In this document: positions 8,401 to 14,788 of the stretch, one piece after another
Position numbering within the stretch: position 1 is the stretch's first letter
Layout of the letters: each line of letters begins with the position of its first letter
Assembly (NCBI GenBank): GCA_900299155.1
Contig: OMIS01000081.1
Coordinates: 1-20,225, forward strand
DNA: 20,225 bases
Source of the DNA: a bacterium
Lineage (GTDB): Bacteria; Patescibacteriota; Microgenomatia; UBA1400; PJMF01
Direction: 5' to 3'
Program-made: the position numbers and the translations under genes
The notes under the pieces: generated by a model
Databases searched by the model: none
Seen by the model: only the letters and a program-made list of their open reading frames with translations
What the model was told of the DNA's origin: nothing

Positions 8401-8914
8401 TGAGGCAAGAGCAGAGGTAATCAACTTTTTAGGCAGATCACTTCAAAGCTGGACAAATCTCAAACCAGAACAGAAGGTTAGATTACAGAAGCTCGTAGAG
8501 GTTAGACTGGCGGCTGTTAGATCAAATCAAAACCCCAGCCAGCAAGCTAAAGAGTTTGAGAGTTTGAGTCATTGGTTTGAGTCCCATTTATTTCCAATTG
8601 AATGGAGATTCCAAGTACTACAGGAAGCTCAAAAGTTGGGAACACAGTTTGAGGGTGTTCATATGATCATTGAGGAATTGGAAAACACAGTAGCGTCACA
8701 CCCATTAGAATCAGCCGTTACCTCTAAATACGTAACTGATAATGACAGAGAGGGCTGGGAAATCATATCTTGGAGAGCTAACTTATTTAGCATTTTAGAA
8801 AAAATTATGCAGAGTAACAACAAGAAAGCAAAAAACGTGGCAATCGAATCAATAAAGAACCTTATGGCAAAGGGGTATACCGATTTCAAAAACATCTTGG
8901 ATAAAAATGTATAA
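5480..8914 (+). CDS. 1144-aa predominantly helical protein, possible orphan sensor of an antiviral-type system
   Basis: This is the largest cargo gene. It starts 3 nt after the hybrid rarA stop, with AGAAGG inside the rarA end (5461-5466) as a weak ribosome site, so it is probably transcribed and translationally coupled with rarA. The protein is long, charged and apparently all-helical, without signal peptide, membrane segment, P-loop (GxxxxGKS/T) or evident nuclease motif. Its last third includes DRDYLTTAINSIRGIAIQAA, a run of short helical repeats (IRAVFGQQLMRMTWLDSKW) and AAWESYVTYVDP. From memory these resemble the C-terminal helical region of large STAND/Avs-like bacterial NTPases, but here with no NTPase or effector domain. 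That resemblance is an inference needing profile comparison. The stop overlaps the next start by 8 nt. Confidence 0.85.
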   Translation: MQLSLQKPGQPKKLTEKQQELYKQLNQHLNVEPATFFSDACKIMNGNSDLEAETNLVSHLLREVIGEITNKLLPSDYRERIAKASLLAEKGFAVGEGIYQIQIIDKNPTYRDKIELIVSQFKLDADNENVIFWKEVLADKEKGLHKYAHRSNVQGIRKVDSQFQERWERIQALISFQLKLIKEKILEDYKALDLYLAKPQLSNKDLSAIKVHIPLNAFTLQYFFSKSKQYKSIKRLREKGFFDYPTPPLEHESGGISYPHWPQVQFLKEAISDQNLHQEVLEICLEVKTDNYNVQHPIIELVTKLPPDKAVQFKEVALNWLQSQHQWIDYRTYGELIVSYAKNGYCSEAIELTKLLLKIKPDPRQAIEVEGYKIGHDPVGIIAESYYEDFLQTYIPVLVEHCGLPAFEPMLSSLQKYIEIQSQDRSHSKDDYSDIWRPSIQKDPKHGISNYLITAIRSAATSYLAKYPEKLSTLLKTLESVNLKITRRVVLYLLVQASLDISTKTNQKLITKALLTADEFGDRSGFTQEYYELAQKYASILSSYHREKIWKMIQIPPETDQKGFKEYWQAAHLKPFISYGGKWKKLYEQQIKISGEPKYRAEESKVYMREVKDNSPLTIEKLKSMTPNEVIEYARNWKPQDSDPLERTLEGLGIAISTLVQEDPTNWLQVIDQIPSLDKAYVRSYFDGYVKARKAGKKFSWTQLLELAEKILKDHPASNDKNDPGTMGFDPNWSWCRRTIADLVSDGLDNNDNQIPQKNRKQVWKVIDLLLQDPNPDEKQEKSIEDQHRDKDRDYLTTAINSIRGIAIQAAIEYGIWIKLKLTEEQQKSWDLETQAPELSQALLIHLDPQLDKSPAIRAVFGQQLMRMTWLDSKWMTKNKQKIFPPKKDEQEFFDAAWESYVTYVDPRKQMLDIYEAEYVRAVSELGTRADARHHLVSPDQRLVQHLAFLYIWGFLDFGEKQSIWDKFYDSAPVEARAEVINFLGRSLQSWTNLKPEQKVRLQKLVEVRLAAVRSNQNPSQQAKEFESLSHWFESHLFPIEWRFQVLQEAQKLGTQFEGVHMIIEELENTVASHPLESAVTSKYVTDNDREGWEIISWRANLFSILEKIMQSNNKKAKNVAIESIKNLMAKGYTDFKNILDKNV

Positions 8915-9272
8915 AGGTTTTTTAAAAATAAAAAATGATCTTTTCCCTCTCAATGCTTGTTTAGTTAGTTCTGCTCACAGGTGTGGTAAACCCAACTGCA
9001 AATGCGTTCGTGGTCACCATCATCAATCTACAGCTCTCAAGTATCGTATAAATGGCAAGCAGAAAATGAAATACGTGAGAAAGAGTGACATTCAAATTGT
9101 TAGGGCACAACTTTACCAAGCTAAAGGGATAGAAATACTAGAACGAGCCGATAAATATATCTTCTCGATAGCAAGTAAGTACCCTGAACTAAGTGGAGCT
9201 GATATTCATATCAAAGCCTACGAAGTGTTTGGGCAACGAAAACTGATGCCAGTGCTTTCTCCTGCCAACTGA
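8907..9272 (+). CDS. DUF6788-type small protein with CxxxxCxC cluster
   Basis: The product is 121 aa and overlaps the 1144-aa gene by 8 nt, so the two are coupled. The N-terminal half has RCGKPNCKCVRGHHH (Cys26, Cys31, Cys33), then a strand-rich RINGKQKMKYVRK segment (47-59). This is the pattern of the uncharacterised DUF6788 family (RCGKPxCxC...DGKxxxxYV), which I recall as common in mobile and accessory regions. The cysteines and histidines suggest zinc binding, perhaps to nucleic acid (inference). The C-terminal half looks helical. No catalytic residues are recognisable. No terminator is evident after it; a new promoter lies in the 47-nt gap before the next gene. Confidence 0.75.
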   Translation: MYKGFLKIKNDLFPLNACLVSSAHRCGKPNCKCVRGHHHQSTALKYRINGKQKMKYVRKSDIQIVRAQLYQAKGIEILERADKYIFSIASKYPELSGADIHIKAYEVFGQRKLMPVLSPAN

Positions 9273-9280
9273 TGGCTCAA

Positions 9281-9310
9281 TTGGCTTGATTTTGGTATAT
9301 CAGATAGAAT
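9281..9310 (+). promoter_or_regulatory. Promoter TTGGCT-18-TAGAAT
   Basis: TTGGCT at 9281-9286 and TAGAAT at 9305-9310 are separated by 18 nt. The -10 box ends 9 nt before the ATG at 9320, predicting a leader of only a few nucleotides. Confidence 0.4.
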
Positions 9311-9319
9311 GAATACCAG

Positions 9320-9826
9320 ATGTATTGGAGTAAGAACAACCCACCTATTTCACCCCAAGATACTAAGCTATGGGACTATGCTGCGAGGCTAAAGAAAGAT
9401 GGTCATAGAACCATTGTTCATGCTCTGGCTTGGGAATCGCCAAAGGTATACTCCTACTTACTTTCACTCCTACAAGATGGAACGCCACTAGAACGTATCA
9501 CTATTTTGCTTTGGCGTGAGCATTTCCAAGTAGCAAAAAAACTTGAAAAACTAGGCTACGGTACTTTGTCACCCTCATGTCTAAGAACGTTTAGAGAGAA
9601 ATACTTCAAATTTGGTAACTTACTCAACCCTGTACTGGCTAAAAACAAGATGGCTAGTGAATCTCAATTGGCATATCAGTATGGTACGCAACTCAAACAG
9701 ATGAATGAGTCACTTCATCAAATTGAAGTTCGAGTTTATCCAACAAAAATTGGCCACCAACTTCGCAAAAAAGCCTTTGATGCCTTTTACCGAGCTGTAA
9801 TTCTTCAATCCCGATTGTCTAAATAG
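9320..9826 (+). CDS. Unknown 168-aa protein
   Basis: The product is 168 aa, soluble, and helical and basic in character; residues 110-165 are rich in Lys, Arg and Gln. There is no signal peptide, membrane span or cysteine cluster. The region around residues 70-95 (ERITILLWREHFQVAKKLEKLG) could be part of a DNA-binding helical domain, but no helix-turn-helix can be asserted. The ATG at 9320 is the first in-frame start and follows TAGAAT by 9 nt; an ATG at 9309 is out of frame. It is followed by a 90-nt gap containing another promoter. I do not recognise the family. Its position between the DUF6788-type gene and the RarA-C-like gene places it in the element's accessory module. Confidence 0.65.
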   Translation: MYWSKNNPPISPQDTKLWDYAARLKKDGHRTIVHALAWESPKVYSYLLSLLQDGTPLERITILLWREHFQVAKKLEKLGYGTLSPSCLRTFREKYFKFGNLLNPVLAKNKMASESQLAYQYGTQLKQMNESLHQIEVRVYPTKIGHQLRKKAFDAFYRAVILQSRLSK

Positions 9827-9847
9827 TTCGGATAAGTCGGCCTATTC

Positions 9848-9875
9848 TTGACGACCATTTCGGCAGTGTCATACT
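9848..9875 (+). promoter_or_regulatory. Promoter TTGACG-16-CATACT
   Basis: A near-consensus -35 TTGACG (9848-9853) and a -10 CATACT (9870-9875) are spaced by 16 nt. Predicted transcription starts near 9882, about 34 nt before the ATG at 9916. It would drive the 58-aa gene and the RarA-C-like gene. Confidence 0.45.
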
Positions 9876-9915
9876 AAGTTCATATATTCAAATTAGATTG
9901 AAATATCGAACTAAA

Positions 9916-10092
9916 ATGACATTCAATAACTCAAAGAAAATCCCTACTAACCCTCTAAAGTCATCTCAGTTACTTACTCAGCAAGAGCTAATCAACAAGC
10001 TCAACGCTCACACCTGCTTTACTCGCAGGTTTGTTGAATTGCTTTCCAGACAAATTGACCAAGTTGATAACAAATACAGAAAGGAAAGTTAG
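9916..10092 (+). CDS. Small basic protein, 58 aa, upstream of the RarA-C-like gene
   Basis: An in-frame TTG at 9898 would give 64 aa, but ATG 9916 (58 aa) is preferred. No Shine-Dalgarno sequence is visible at either. The stop TAG (10090-10092) is 1 nt before the ATG of the next gene, so the two are probably coupled. The protein is polar, rich in Lys, Asn and Gln, with a probable C-terminal helix (LTQQELINKLNAH to VELLSRQIDQVDNKY). It has the size of small regulators such as excisionases or recombination directionality factors, but nothing in the sequence proves that role. Confidence 0.5.
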   Translation: MTFNNSKKIPTNPLKSSQLLTQQELINKLNAHTCFTRRFVELLSRQIDQVDNKYRKES

Positions 10093-10093
10093 G

Positions 10094-10717
10094 ATGGCAA
10101 ATAAAATCCCTTACAAACCACAACTTATTGGCGAATACGAATGGGACGAGGTTTCATCTTCCCTCAATAAAATGATTCGGAGAAACAGAGAATATGAAGC
10201 GTGTTTTTGGGCATTTGTCATACATCAAAGTGGATATGGTTTGTATTTATGGAGAAGGTTGGCCTTGATAGGAGCAGAAGATATTGGATCAGCTAACAAT
10301 GACATCCAAATCCTCATTAGTGCTTTATCTAATAACTGGATGATGCTTAGCAAGCAAACCAAAGAACCTACCTGGGCAAAATTAGCTTTAGTATTCCAAT
10401 GCATAGTCGCCATGTCGAGATCACCCAAGAGTAGAGAAATAGATAACTTACGTAATTTGATAGGTCATCAATATGAGTCATTAGGAAAAAGGTTAGAAAT
10501 CGAGGAAGTCAGCCTGGACAGTCATACCCAGAGAGGGAGGAAGGTGTGGGGAAAGTTTGGTGACTACACCGATCACAGAGAAGCCCAAAGATTAGAGCAA
10601 TGGTACAAGTCCTGGTGCGTAGTAGAACCTGAGGCCTTCAAAGGTAAATACCTGGATGAACTAAAAGCTGTTGAGGCTCAACTTATCAAAATGAAGGAGG
10701 GGGAAAGTGGTCAATGA
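10094..10717 (+). CDS. Stand-alone RarA/MgsA C-terminal-domain-like protein
   Basis: The product is 207 aa. Residues about 34-62 (ACFWAFVIHQSG..LYLWRRLALIGAEDIGSA) align with the RarA C-terminal core ([34 protein letters not shown]). They share the A-x-aromatic start, the Ser-Gly turn, the Arg-Arg pair and the A/S-E-D-I/V-G-x-A motif. The following helix ends in VAMSRSPKSREIDN, near the equivalent of the RarA YLAQAKKDRSAYD. No AAA+ ATPase domain is present. ATG 10094 has a good ribosome site (AAGGAAAG, 10081-10088); an upstream in-frame ATG at 10031 overlaps the previous gene. In E. coli MgsA the C-terminal domain mediates tetramer formation, so this protein might associate with RarA or with a partner ATPase elsewhere (inference). 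The similarity is moderate and seen by eye. Confidence 0.7.
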   Translation: MANKIPYKPQLIGEYEWDEVSSSLNKMIRRNREYEACFWAFVIHQSGYGLYLWRRLALIGAEDIGSANNDIQILISALSNNWMMLSKQTKEPTWAKLALVFQCIVAMSRSPKSREIDNLRNLIGHQYESLGKRLEIEEVSLDSHTQRGRKVWGKFGDYTDHREAQRLEQWYKSWCVVEPEAFKGKYLDELKAVEAQLIKMKEGESGQ

Positions 10718-10805
10718 TCGCTTTTTTAGCGATACATTGCAGGAAATATGTACTTCCTATTATACAGATTGGACGAAAATCTGCACTTACCCCATATACA
10801 AAAAT

Positions 10806-10834
10806 CAATGAACATCATAACAAAACAATGAACA
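10806..10834 (+). repeat. Two direct repeats CAATGAACA spaced by 20 bp
   Basis: CAATGAACA occurs at 10806-10814 and exactly again at 10826-10834, a 20-bp period (about two helical turns). They lie in the 184-nt gap between the RarA-C-like gene and the tyrosine recombinase gene, where I see no convincing gene. They could be a repressor or recombinase binding site. Confidence 0.4.
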
Positions 10835-10901
10835 AAAATAGCTCACCAGATAAGAACCACTATTTATATTGCAGTAAATACATACTTAGTCACAGATACC
10901 A

Positions 10902-11816
10902 ATGAAGATGCAAACAGCAATAACTCACTTTCAGGACTATCTCACTATCCAACGTGGGTGTTCTGCTGGAACAGTGAAAAGTTATTCCAGGGACTTACGA
11001 ATGTTCGATAGCTATTTATCAGTAAATGAGTGGTCACAAGACATTTCTCAAGTAACTGAGCAACAAATCCTAAGTTTTCTGGCCTATCTGTCCCACCCTA
11101 AGGATGGAAAACAGCCTAATTCTGTCATTACACGCTCTCGAAAATTGTCGAGTATTCGTAGTTTTTTTACTTTCTTGAGGAAACGCAAGCATATTACTCA
11201 CAATCCTAGTGAGGATATTGAAACTCCATCACTACCCCAACTTGAGCCAGAATATCTCAAAATTGATGAATATCAGAAGTTGTTGCGAACAATTAGGGAG
11301 CTTGCTTCCCCTTTTCATCGTGACAGAGATTTAGCAATCTTTTCTCTTTTTCTTGCCACAGGTATCCGTGTTAGTGAGTTAGTAGGACTGAAACTAGATG
11401 AAGTAGATCTTGAGAATCAGTCCATCAAAGTCAAACGCAAAGGCAATAAGGAGCAAAGTTTGCCTTTGAATGATGAAATTACGGATTTACTCAGTTGTTA
11501 TTTGAAGAATAGGCCAGATGTAGATTGCGACAGTGTGTTTATCAGCAAGAAAAAAGGAGCAATCCAAGCCAACACGCTACATCATTTATCTAAAAAGTAT
11601 CTGAAGTTAGCAGGTATCAAGAAAAAACGAAATGGTTTGCATTTGTATCGCCATACATTTATCTCAGCCTTGTTAGCCAATGACGTCAACCCAGCTCTAT
11701 TACAAGAATTAGCAGGGCATAGGTCATTTGAAACGACACGCAGATATTTACACATCAACAATCACCAAACCAAAGCAGCAGTTGCAAAAATTACTCTCTT
11801 GAAAGGAGAAATATGA
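10902..11816 (+). CDS. XerC/XerD-type tyrosine recombinase
   Basis: This 304-aa site-specific recombinase has an N-terminal SAM-like core-binding domain (about 1-95, with CSAGTVKSYSRDL) and a catalytic domain (about 115-300). All expected residues are present: Arg156 in ATGIRVSEL, a Lys in KVKRKGNKE (about 180), His247 and Arg250 in LHLYRHTF, His273 in AGHRS, and nucleophile Tyr282 in RRYLHIN. It should therefore be active. ATG 10902 or ATG 10908 could be the start; no Shine-Dalgarno sequence is visible. It cannot be the integrase that made the rarA borders if the serine recombinase did. It may resolve dimers or excise an inner segment, or mark a nested element. The stop overlaps the next ATG (ATGA), forming an operon with the small membrane protein and lipoprotein. 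Confidence 0.93.
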   Translation: MKMQTAITHFQDYLTIQRGCSAGTVKSYSRDLRMFDSYLSVNEWSQDISQVTEQQILSFLAYLSHPKDGKQPNSVITRSRKLSSIRSFFTFLRKRKHITHNPSEDIETPSLPQLEPEYLKIDEYQKLLRTIRELASPFHRDRDLAIFSLFLATGIRVSELVGLKLDEVDLENQSIKVKRKGNKEQSLPLNDEITDLLSCYLKNRPDVDCDSVFISKKKGAIQANTLHHLSKKYLKLAGIKKKRNGLHLYRHTFISALLANDVNPALLQELAGHRSFETTRRYLHINNHQTKAAVAKITLLKGEI

Positions 11817-11962
11817 ATAAAACTGTAAAAATTATTGCCATTGGCTTTGCCATATTAGTTGGCATCATCTTTATCTCGATGATGTTCTCTGGTGAAGCTC
11901 AAAACTCATTCAAAGAAGGTATGGAAGCTGGCAGAAACACCGTTCAGCAAGTGGAGGAATAA
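11813..11962 (+). CDS. 49-aa single-span membrane protein
   Basis: The start ATG (11813-11815) overlaps the recombinase stop and has a strong ribosome site (AAAGGAG, 11802-11808). The translation begins MNKTVKIIAIGFAILVGIIF, one hydrophobic span of about 20 residues preceded by lysines, then a short polar tail (about 25 residues) of amphipathic character, FKEGMEAGRNTVQQVEE. The topology is probably N-in with the tail outside, or a secreted peptide if cleaved. The next gene, a lipoprotein, starts 3 nt after the stop. The family is unknown. The membrane/lipoprotein pairing suggests an envelope function, or entry exclusion as found on other mobile elements, but this is only an inference. Confidence 0.7.
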   Translation: MNKTVKIIAIGFAILVGIIFISMMFSGEAQNSFKEGMEAGRNTVQQVEE

Positions 11963-11965
11963 ACA

Positions 11966-12490
11966 ATGAAAAGAATACTACCAGTTATCCTAATCCTGAT
12001 TGTTTCAGCTATAACGCTTAGTGCCTGTACTTCATCAGAACCTGTACCAACGGAAACTATCAATCAAGAGCTTCAAGACCAACGAAAAACCTTCAATGAT
12101 AAGCGAGGTAATAATTACCAAGCTGCAAAGACAGCACAGGCACTGGTAGACATTGCTAAAACAGCTTCACCTAATAGCTCCTTTGATGCATTTATCAAGT
12201 TAGATGCAAGTGAAGCAGATCAGAAGAAGTATGAACTAGGCGGAGATGAGGCTGAATACAAGGCCAACGTTGATTGGATGATACTTTCAGTAGTGATTGA
12301 TAGCTCACTCTGGAACAAGAGTTCAGAAGACTATAAAAAAGACTTGATTGCTTCGTGGATCAAGATCATGCAAAACGAGTATGAAAATAGTGGTGGCATG
12401 ATTACTGTGAGTAATGACAGTCGCAAGGTCGCAGAAGGGACATGGTCTTCTAGCCAGGTTGGGTCTGAGCCTAAAATCGAGTTGAAATAG
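11966..12490 (+). CDS. Secreted lipoprotein, function unknown
   Basis: The 174-aa product has a classical lipoprotein signal: MKR, a hydrophobic stretch (ILPVILILIVSAIT) and the lipobox LSAC with Cys21, so it should be lipidated and anchored to the outer face of the cytoplasmic membrane. The mature part is acidic and helical (about 40-150) with a Ser-rich end. The ribosome site GTGGAGG (11951-11957) is well placed before ATG 11966, 3 nt after the small membrane protein gene. No enzyme motif is visible. The stop is followed by an imperfect hairpin and a T-run (see the 12490-12510 entry), so the operon begun by the tyrosine recombinase may end here. Confidence 0.8.
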   Translation: MKRILPVILILIVSAITLSACTSSEPVPTETINQELQDQRKTFNDKRGNNYQAAKTAQALVDIAKTASPNSSFDAFIKLDASEADQKKYELGGDEAEYKANVDWMILSVVIDSSLWNKSSEDYKKDLIASWIKIMQNEYENSGGMITVSNDSRKVAEGTWSSSQVGSEPKIELK

Positions 12491-12510
12491 GGAGTTTACT
12501 TCCTTTTTTT
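12490..12510 (+). terminator. Possible weak terminator after the lipoprotein gene
   Basis: GGAGT-TT-ACTTCC, an imperfect short hairpin, is followed by a run of seven T (12504-12510). It is directly downstream of the lipoprotein stop and upstream of a new -10 box, so a transcription-unit boundary is plausible. The stem is short, so confidence is low. Confidence 0.3.
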
Positions 12511-12538
12511 GCTTTTATGCGTTCGGCTTTTAGTGGGT

Positions 12539-12544
12539 TAGAAT
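12539..12544 (+). promoter_or_regulatory. -10 box TAGAAT of the aminotransferase operon, leaderless-type
   Basis: TAGAAT ends directly before ATG 12545 and 6 nt before the in-frame ATG 12551. The second spacing equals that of the chromosomal genes, which argues for 12551 as the true start and for a leaderless mRNA. No Shine-Dalgarno sequence is present. Confidence 0.45.
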
Positions 12545-12550
12545 ATGGAT

Positions 12551-13795
12551 ATGATAAAGCACAACATCGTTTATAACCCTGTAGTTGATTGGAGATTTGA
12601 TTTAGGTAAAGCAGAAGGTAGTTACCTTTGGGATAAAGAAGGCAAAAAATATATTGATTTTAGTAGCGGTTGGAACACGACCAACTTGGGATGGAATAAC
12701 CCAGAAGTGAACGAAGCAGTGGCAGCCCAATCCAAGAAAAATGTATATGCCCCAATGTGGACAGCAGATGAAGCACAAATTGAATATGCCCAGGCATTGA
12801 CTAATGCTTTTCCTCAGCAATTGGACTGTGTTTGTCGTGCTACAGGTGGAACTGAAGCAAACGAAATGGCTCTCAAAATCGCTAGAGCCGTTACAGGCAG
12901 ACAACAAATTGTTAGCTTTGCTCACACGTATCATGGTCAATCTTTCGGTACGTTAGCTTTGGGTTTTATACCTGCGTATGTCAAAGCTATTGCTCCACTT
13001 GTTCCTGAGTTCATCCAACTCGATTACCCCAATGCCTATGGAAGTAAAGAATCAGAACAAACTATCCTAAATACGTTTATTGAAAAGTTAGAAGAAGTTC
13101 TCAAAACTGAAAAAGTTGCAGCAGTTTTTACTGAACCAGGCTTGATTACAGGTTGGGGTTCAATGTTAGTAGCACCCAAAGGTTATCTCACAGCCGTTCG
13201 CAAACTAACCGAGAAGTATGGAACGCTGTTAGTCGTTGATGAAGTCGGAAGTGGATTTAGTCGCACAGGTAAGTTGTTTGGCATTGAGCATGAAAATGTT
13301 GTACCTGATATTGTCACGTTAGCTAAAGGTATTTCAAATGGAGCTGCAGCTATCGGTGCAGTTGTAACAAAGTCAGCCTTAGTTGAGGAACACGCTGGGG
13401 CATTCAAACCCACCGCTACATTCGGATGGACACCTCTTGCTTGTGCTACCGCCTTGAAAACATTACAGATTCACCAACGAGACAAGGTGTGGGAGGAAGC
13501 TGAAAGAAAAGGTCAACTTGTGAAGTCAATGTTGATGTCAGAGTTAGATGGCAATCCAAACATGAAAAACTTACGTGGATGGGGCTTAGAAGTCGCCTTT
13601 GATATTAGTCAAGAAAACAAAGACGGCGAAGATAACAGTGACCTTTCAACGACAATAATCAGCAAGTGTTTTGAGAGTGGTCTACACATGGCAGATGCTG
13701 GGGACTGTATTCAAATCATGCCACCTCTAACTACTTCAGATTCTGATTTGGAAGAAGGCATAACAACACTTATCAATGTGATCAAAAATCTATGA
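12551..13795 (+). CDS. Class III (omega-type) pyridoxal-phosphate aminotransferase
   Basis: This 414-aa protein (416 aa if ATG 12545 is used) has all marks of a functional fold-type I class III aminotransferase. They are GGTEANEMALKIAR (cofactor phosphate region), SFAHTYHGQSFGTLAL (ring-stacking Tyr-His-Gly), EPGLITGWG, the pyridine-nitrogen Asp in LLVVDEVGSGFSRTG, and the Schiff-base Lys in DIVTLAKGISNG. Class III enzymes act on acetyl-ornithine, 4-aminobutyrate, diamines, beta-alanine, taurine or glutamate-1-semialdehyde. The substrate cannot be told from the sequence. The stop overlaps the ATG of the next gene (ATGA), so the product is probably passed to, or taken from, the Ldh2-family dehydrogenase. 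It has its own -10 box and looks like independent metabolic cargo. Confidence 0.9.
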   Translation: MIKHNIVYNPVVDWRFDLGKAEGSYLWDKEGKKYIDFSSGWNTTNLGWNNPEVNEAVAAQSKKNVYAPMWTADEAQIEYAQALTNAFPQQLDCVCRATGGTEANEMALKIARAVTGRQQIVSFAHTYHGQSFGTLALGFIPAYVKAIAPLVPEFIQLDYPNAYGSKESEQTILNTFIEKLEEVLKTEKVAAVFTEPGLITGWGSMLVAPKGYLTAVRKLTEKYGTLLVVDEVGSGFSRTGKLFGIEHENVVPDIVTLAKGISNGAAAIGAVVTKSALVEEHAGAFKPTATFGWTPLACATALKTLQIHQRDKVWEEAERKGQLVKSMLMSELDGNPNMKNLRGWGLEVAFDISQENKDGEDNSDLSTTIISKCFESGLHMADAGDCIQIMPPLTTSDSDLEEGITTLINVIKNL

Positions 13796-14778
13796 AAATC
13801 ACCCAAGCAACCCAACTATCAAACCAAATACTCATGAAGCTCGGATTTCGTGAGGAAGAAGCTACACTAATTACTCAAAACTTGATAGAAGCCGAGCTTG
13901 TAGAGAAAAAAACACATGGACTTATCCGACTCCCTGCAATTAGTAATAACGTCAAATCAGGCGGTGTACAAGTTTCTAATGAAGACATAGAGCTTATCTC
14001 GGAACATCCTGCCAGCCTTCACTTCAACGCTAAGTACAAACCTGGCTTCTATGCACTCTACAAATCACTGGGACAAGCAATTGAAAAGGTAAAGCAGTCA
14101 GGCATTGTGGCAGTGGGCATCAAAGACTTGGCTTATGCTTCAGGCTACATCGGGGATTACGCTCGTAGAGCTGCTGAGCAAGACCTTATTTTCATTGGGT
14201 TCAATAATTCCCCTGGCGGTTTAGTGCCACATGGTACAACAAAAGGGATTTGGGGAACTGACCCAATTACTTTTGGTATTCCAAGTCAAACAATTCCTGT
14301 GATCTTAGACATGGCATCTTCTCGAACCACCTGGGGCAACATTATGGTTTCCAAAGTTGAAGGCAGACAACTTGAGGAGGGATTAGCAATTGATTCTGAA
14401 GGAAACATGACCGTTGACCCAGCTAAAGCTATGGAGGGTGGTATTCTGCCTATCGCTGGTCACAAAGGCTCTGGATTGGCGTTTATTGTTGAATTATTAG
14501 GAGGTGGACTTAGCCACTCAAGAGTTGGGGAAGCTGTTGAAGGTGGATGGGGTTCTTTTTACCTATTGCTTGATCCAACTATGTTCCGTGACCTCAACGA
14601 GTTCAAGAGTGATGTTCAAAAAGCAATTGATGAACTCAAGTCTGCTCCTAAAGCACCTGGAGTCAAAGAAATCTTTTTTCCTGGTGAGCAGTCATACTAT
14701 AAACGCAAGTCGAATCTTGAAAAAGATGAGATCACCGTTAGTGATAAGTTGATGGTGGAATTAGAGAAGCTGAAGTAG
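13792..14778 (+). CDS. Ldh2-family NAD(P)H-dependent 2-oxoacid or imine reductase
   Basis: This 328-aa protein is of the malate/L-lactate dehydrogenase type 2 family. That family reduces 2-oxoacids (malate, sulfolactate, ureidoglycolate types) or cyclic imines (delta1-piperideine-2-carboxylate), using a fold unrelated to Rossmann lactate dehydrogenases. Seen: KKTHGLIRLPAI (residues 38-49, catalytic His-Gly-Arg segment), NNSPGGLVPHG near 140, GIWGTDPITFGIP, ILDMASSRTTWG, and the C-terminal GHKGSGLAFIVELLGGGLS. The length is near the lower end for the family. It starts in the 4-nt ATGA overlap with the aminotransferase, a strong sign that both act in one pathway. One possibility is amino acid to oxoacid or imine to hydroxy acid or cyclic imino acid. 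The direction and substrate are unknown. Confidence 0.88.
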   Translation: MKITQATQLSNQILMKLGFREEEATLITQNLIEAELVEKKTHGLIRLPAISNNVKSGGVQVSNEDIELISEHPASLHFNAKYKPGFYALYKSLGQAIEKVKQSGIVAVGIKDLAYASGYIGDYARRAAEQDLIFIGFNNSPGGLVPHGTTKGIWGTDPITFGIPSQTIPVILDMASSRTTWGNIMVSKVEGRQLEEGLAIDSEGNMTVDPAKAMEGGILPIAGHKGSGLAFIVELLGGGLSHSRVGEAVEGGWGSFYLLLDPTMFRDLNEFKSDVQKAIDELKSAPKAPGVKEIFFPGEQSYYKRKSNLEKDEITVSDKLMVELEKLK

Positions 14779-14788
14779 GTCAATATAA

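Noticed and set aside
10714..10905. 63-codon frame with ATGA overlaps to both the RarA-C-like gene and the tyrosine recombinase
   Set aside because: The overlaps look like an operon, but the translation (MIAFLAIHCRKYVLPIIQIG and a polar tail) has no protein-like pattern or ribosome site, and the same stretch holds direct repeats. More likely a spacer.
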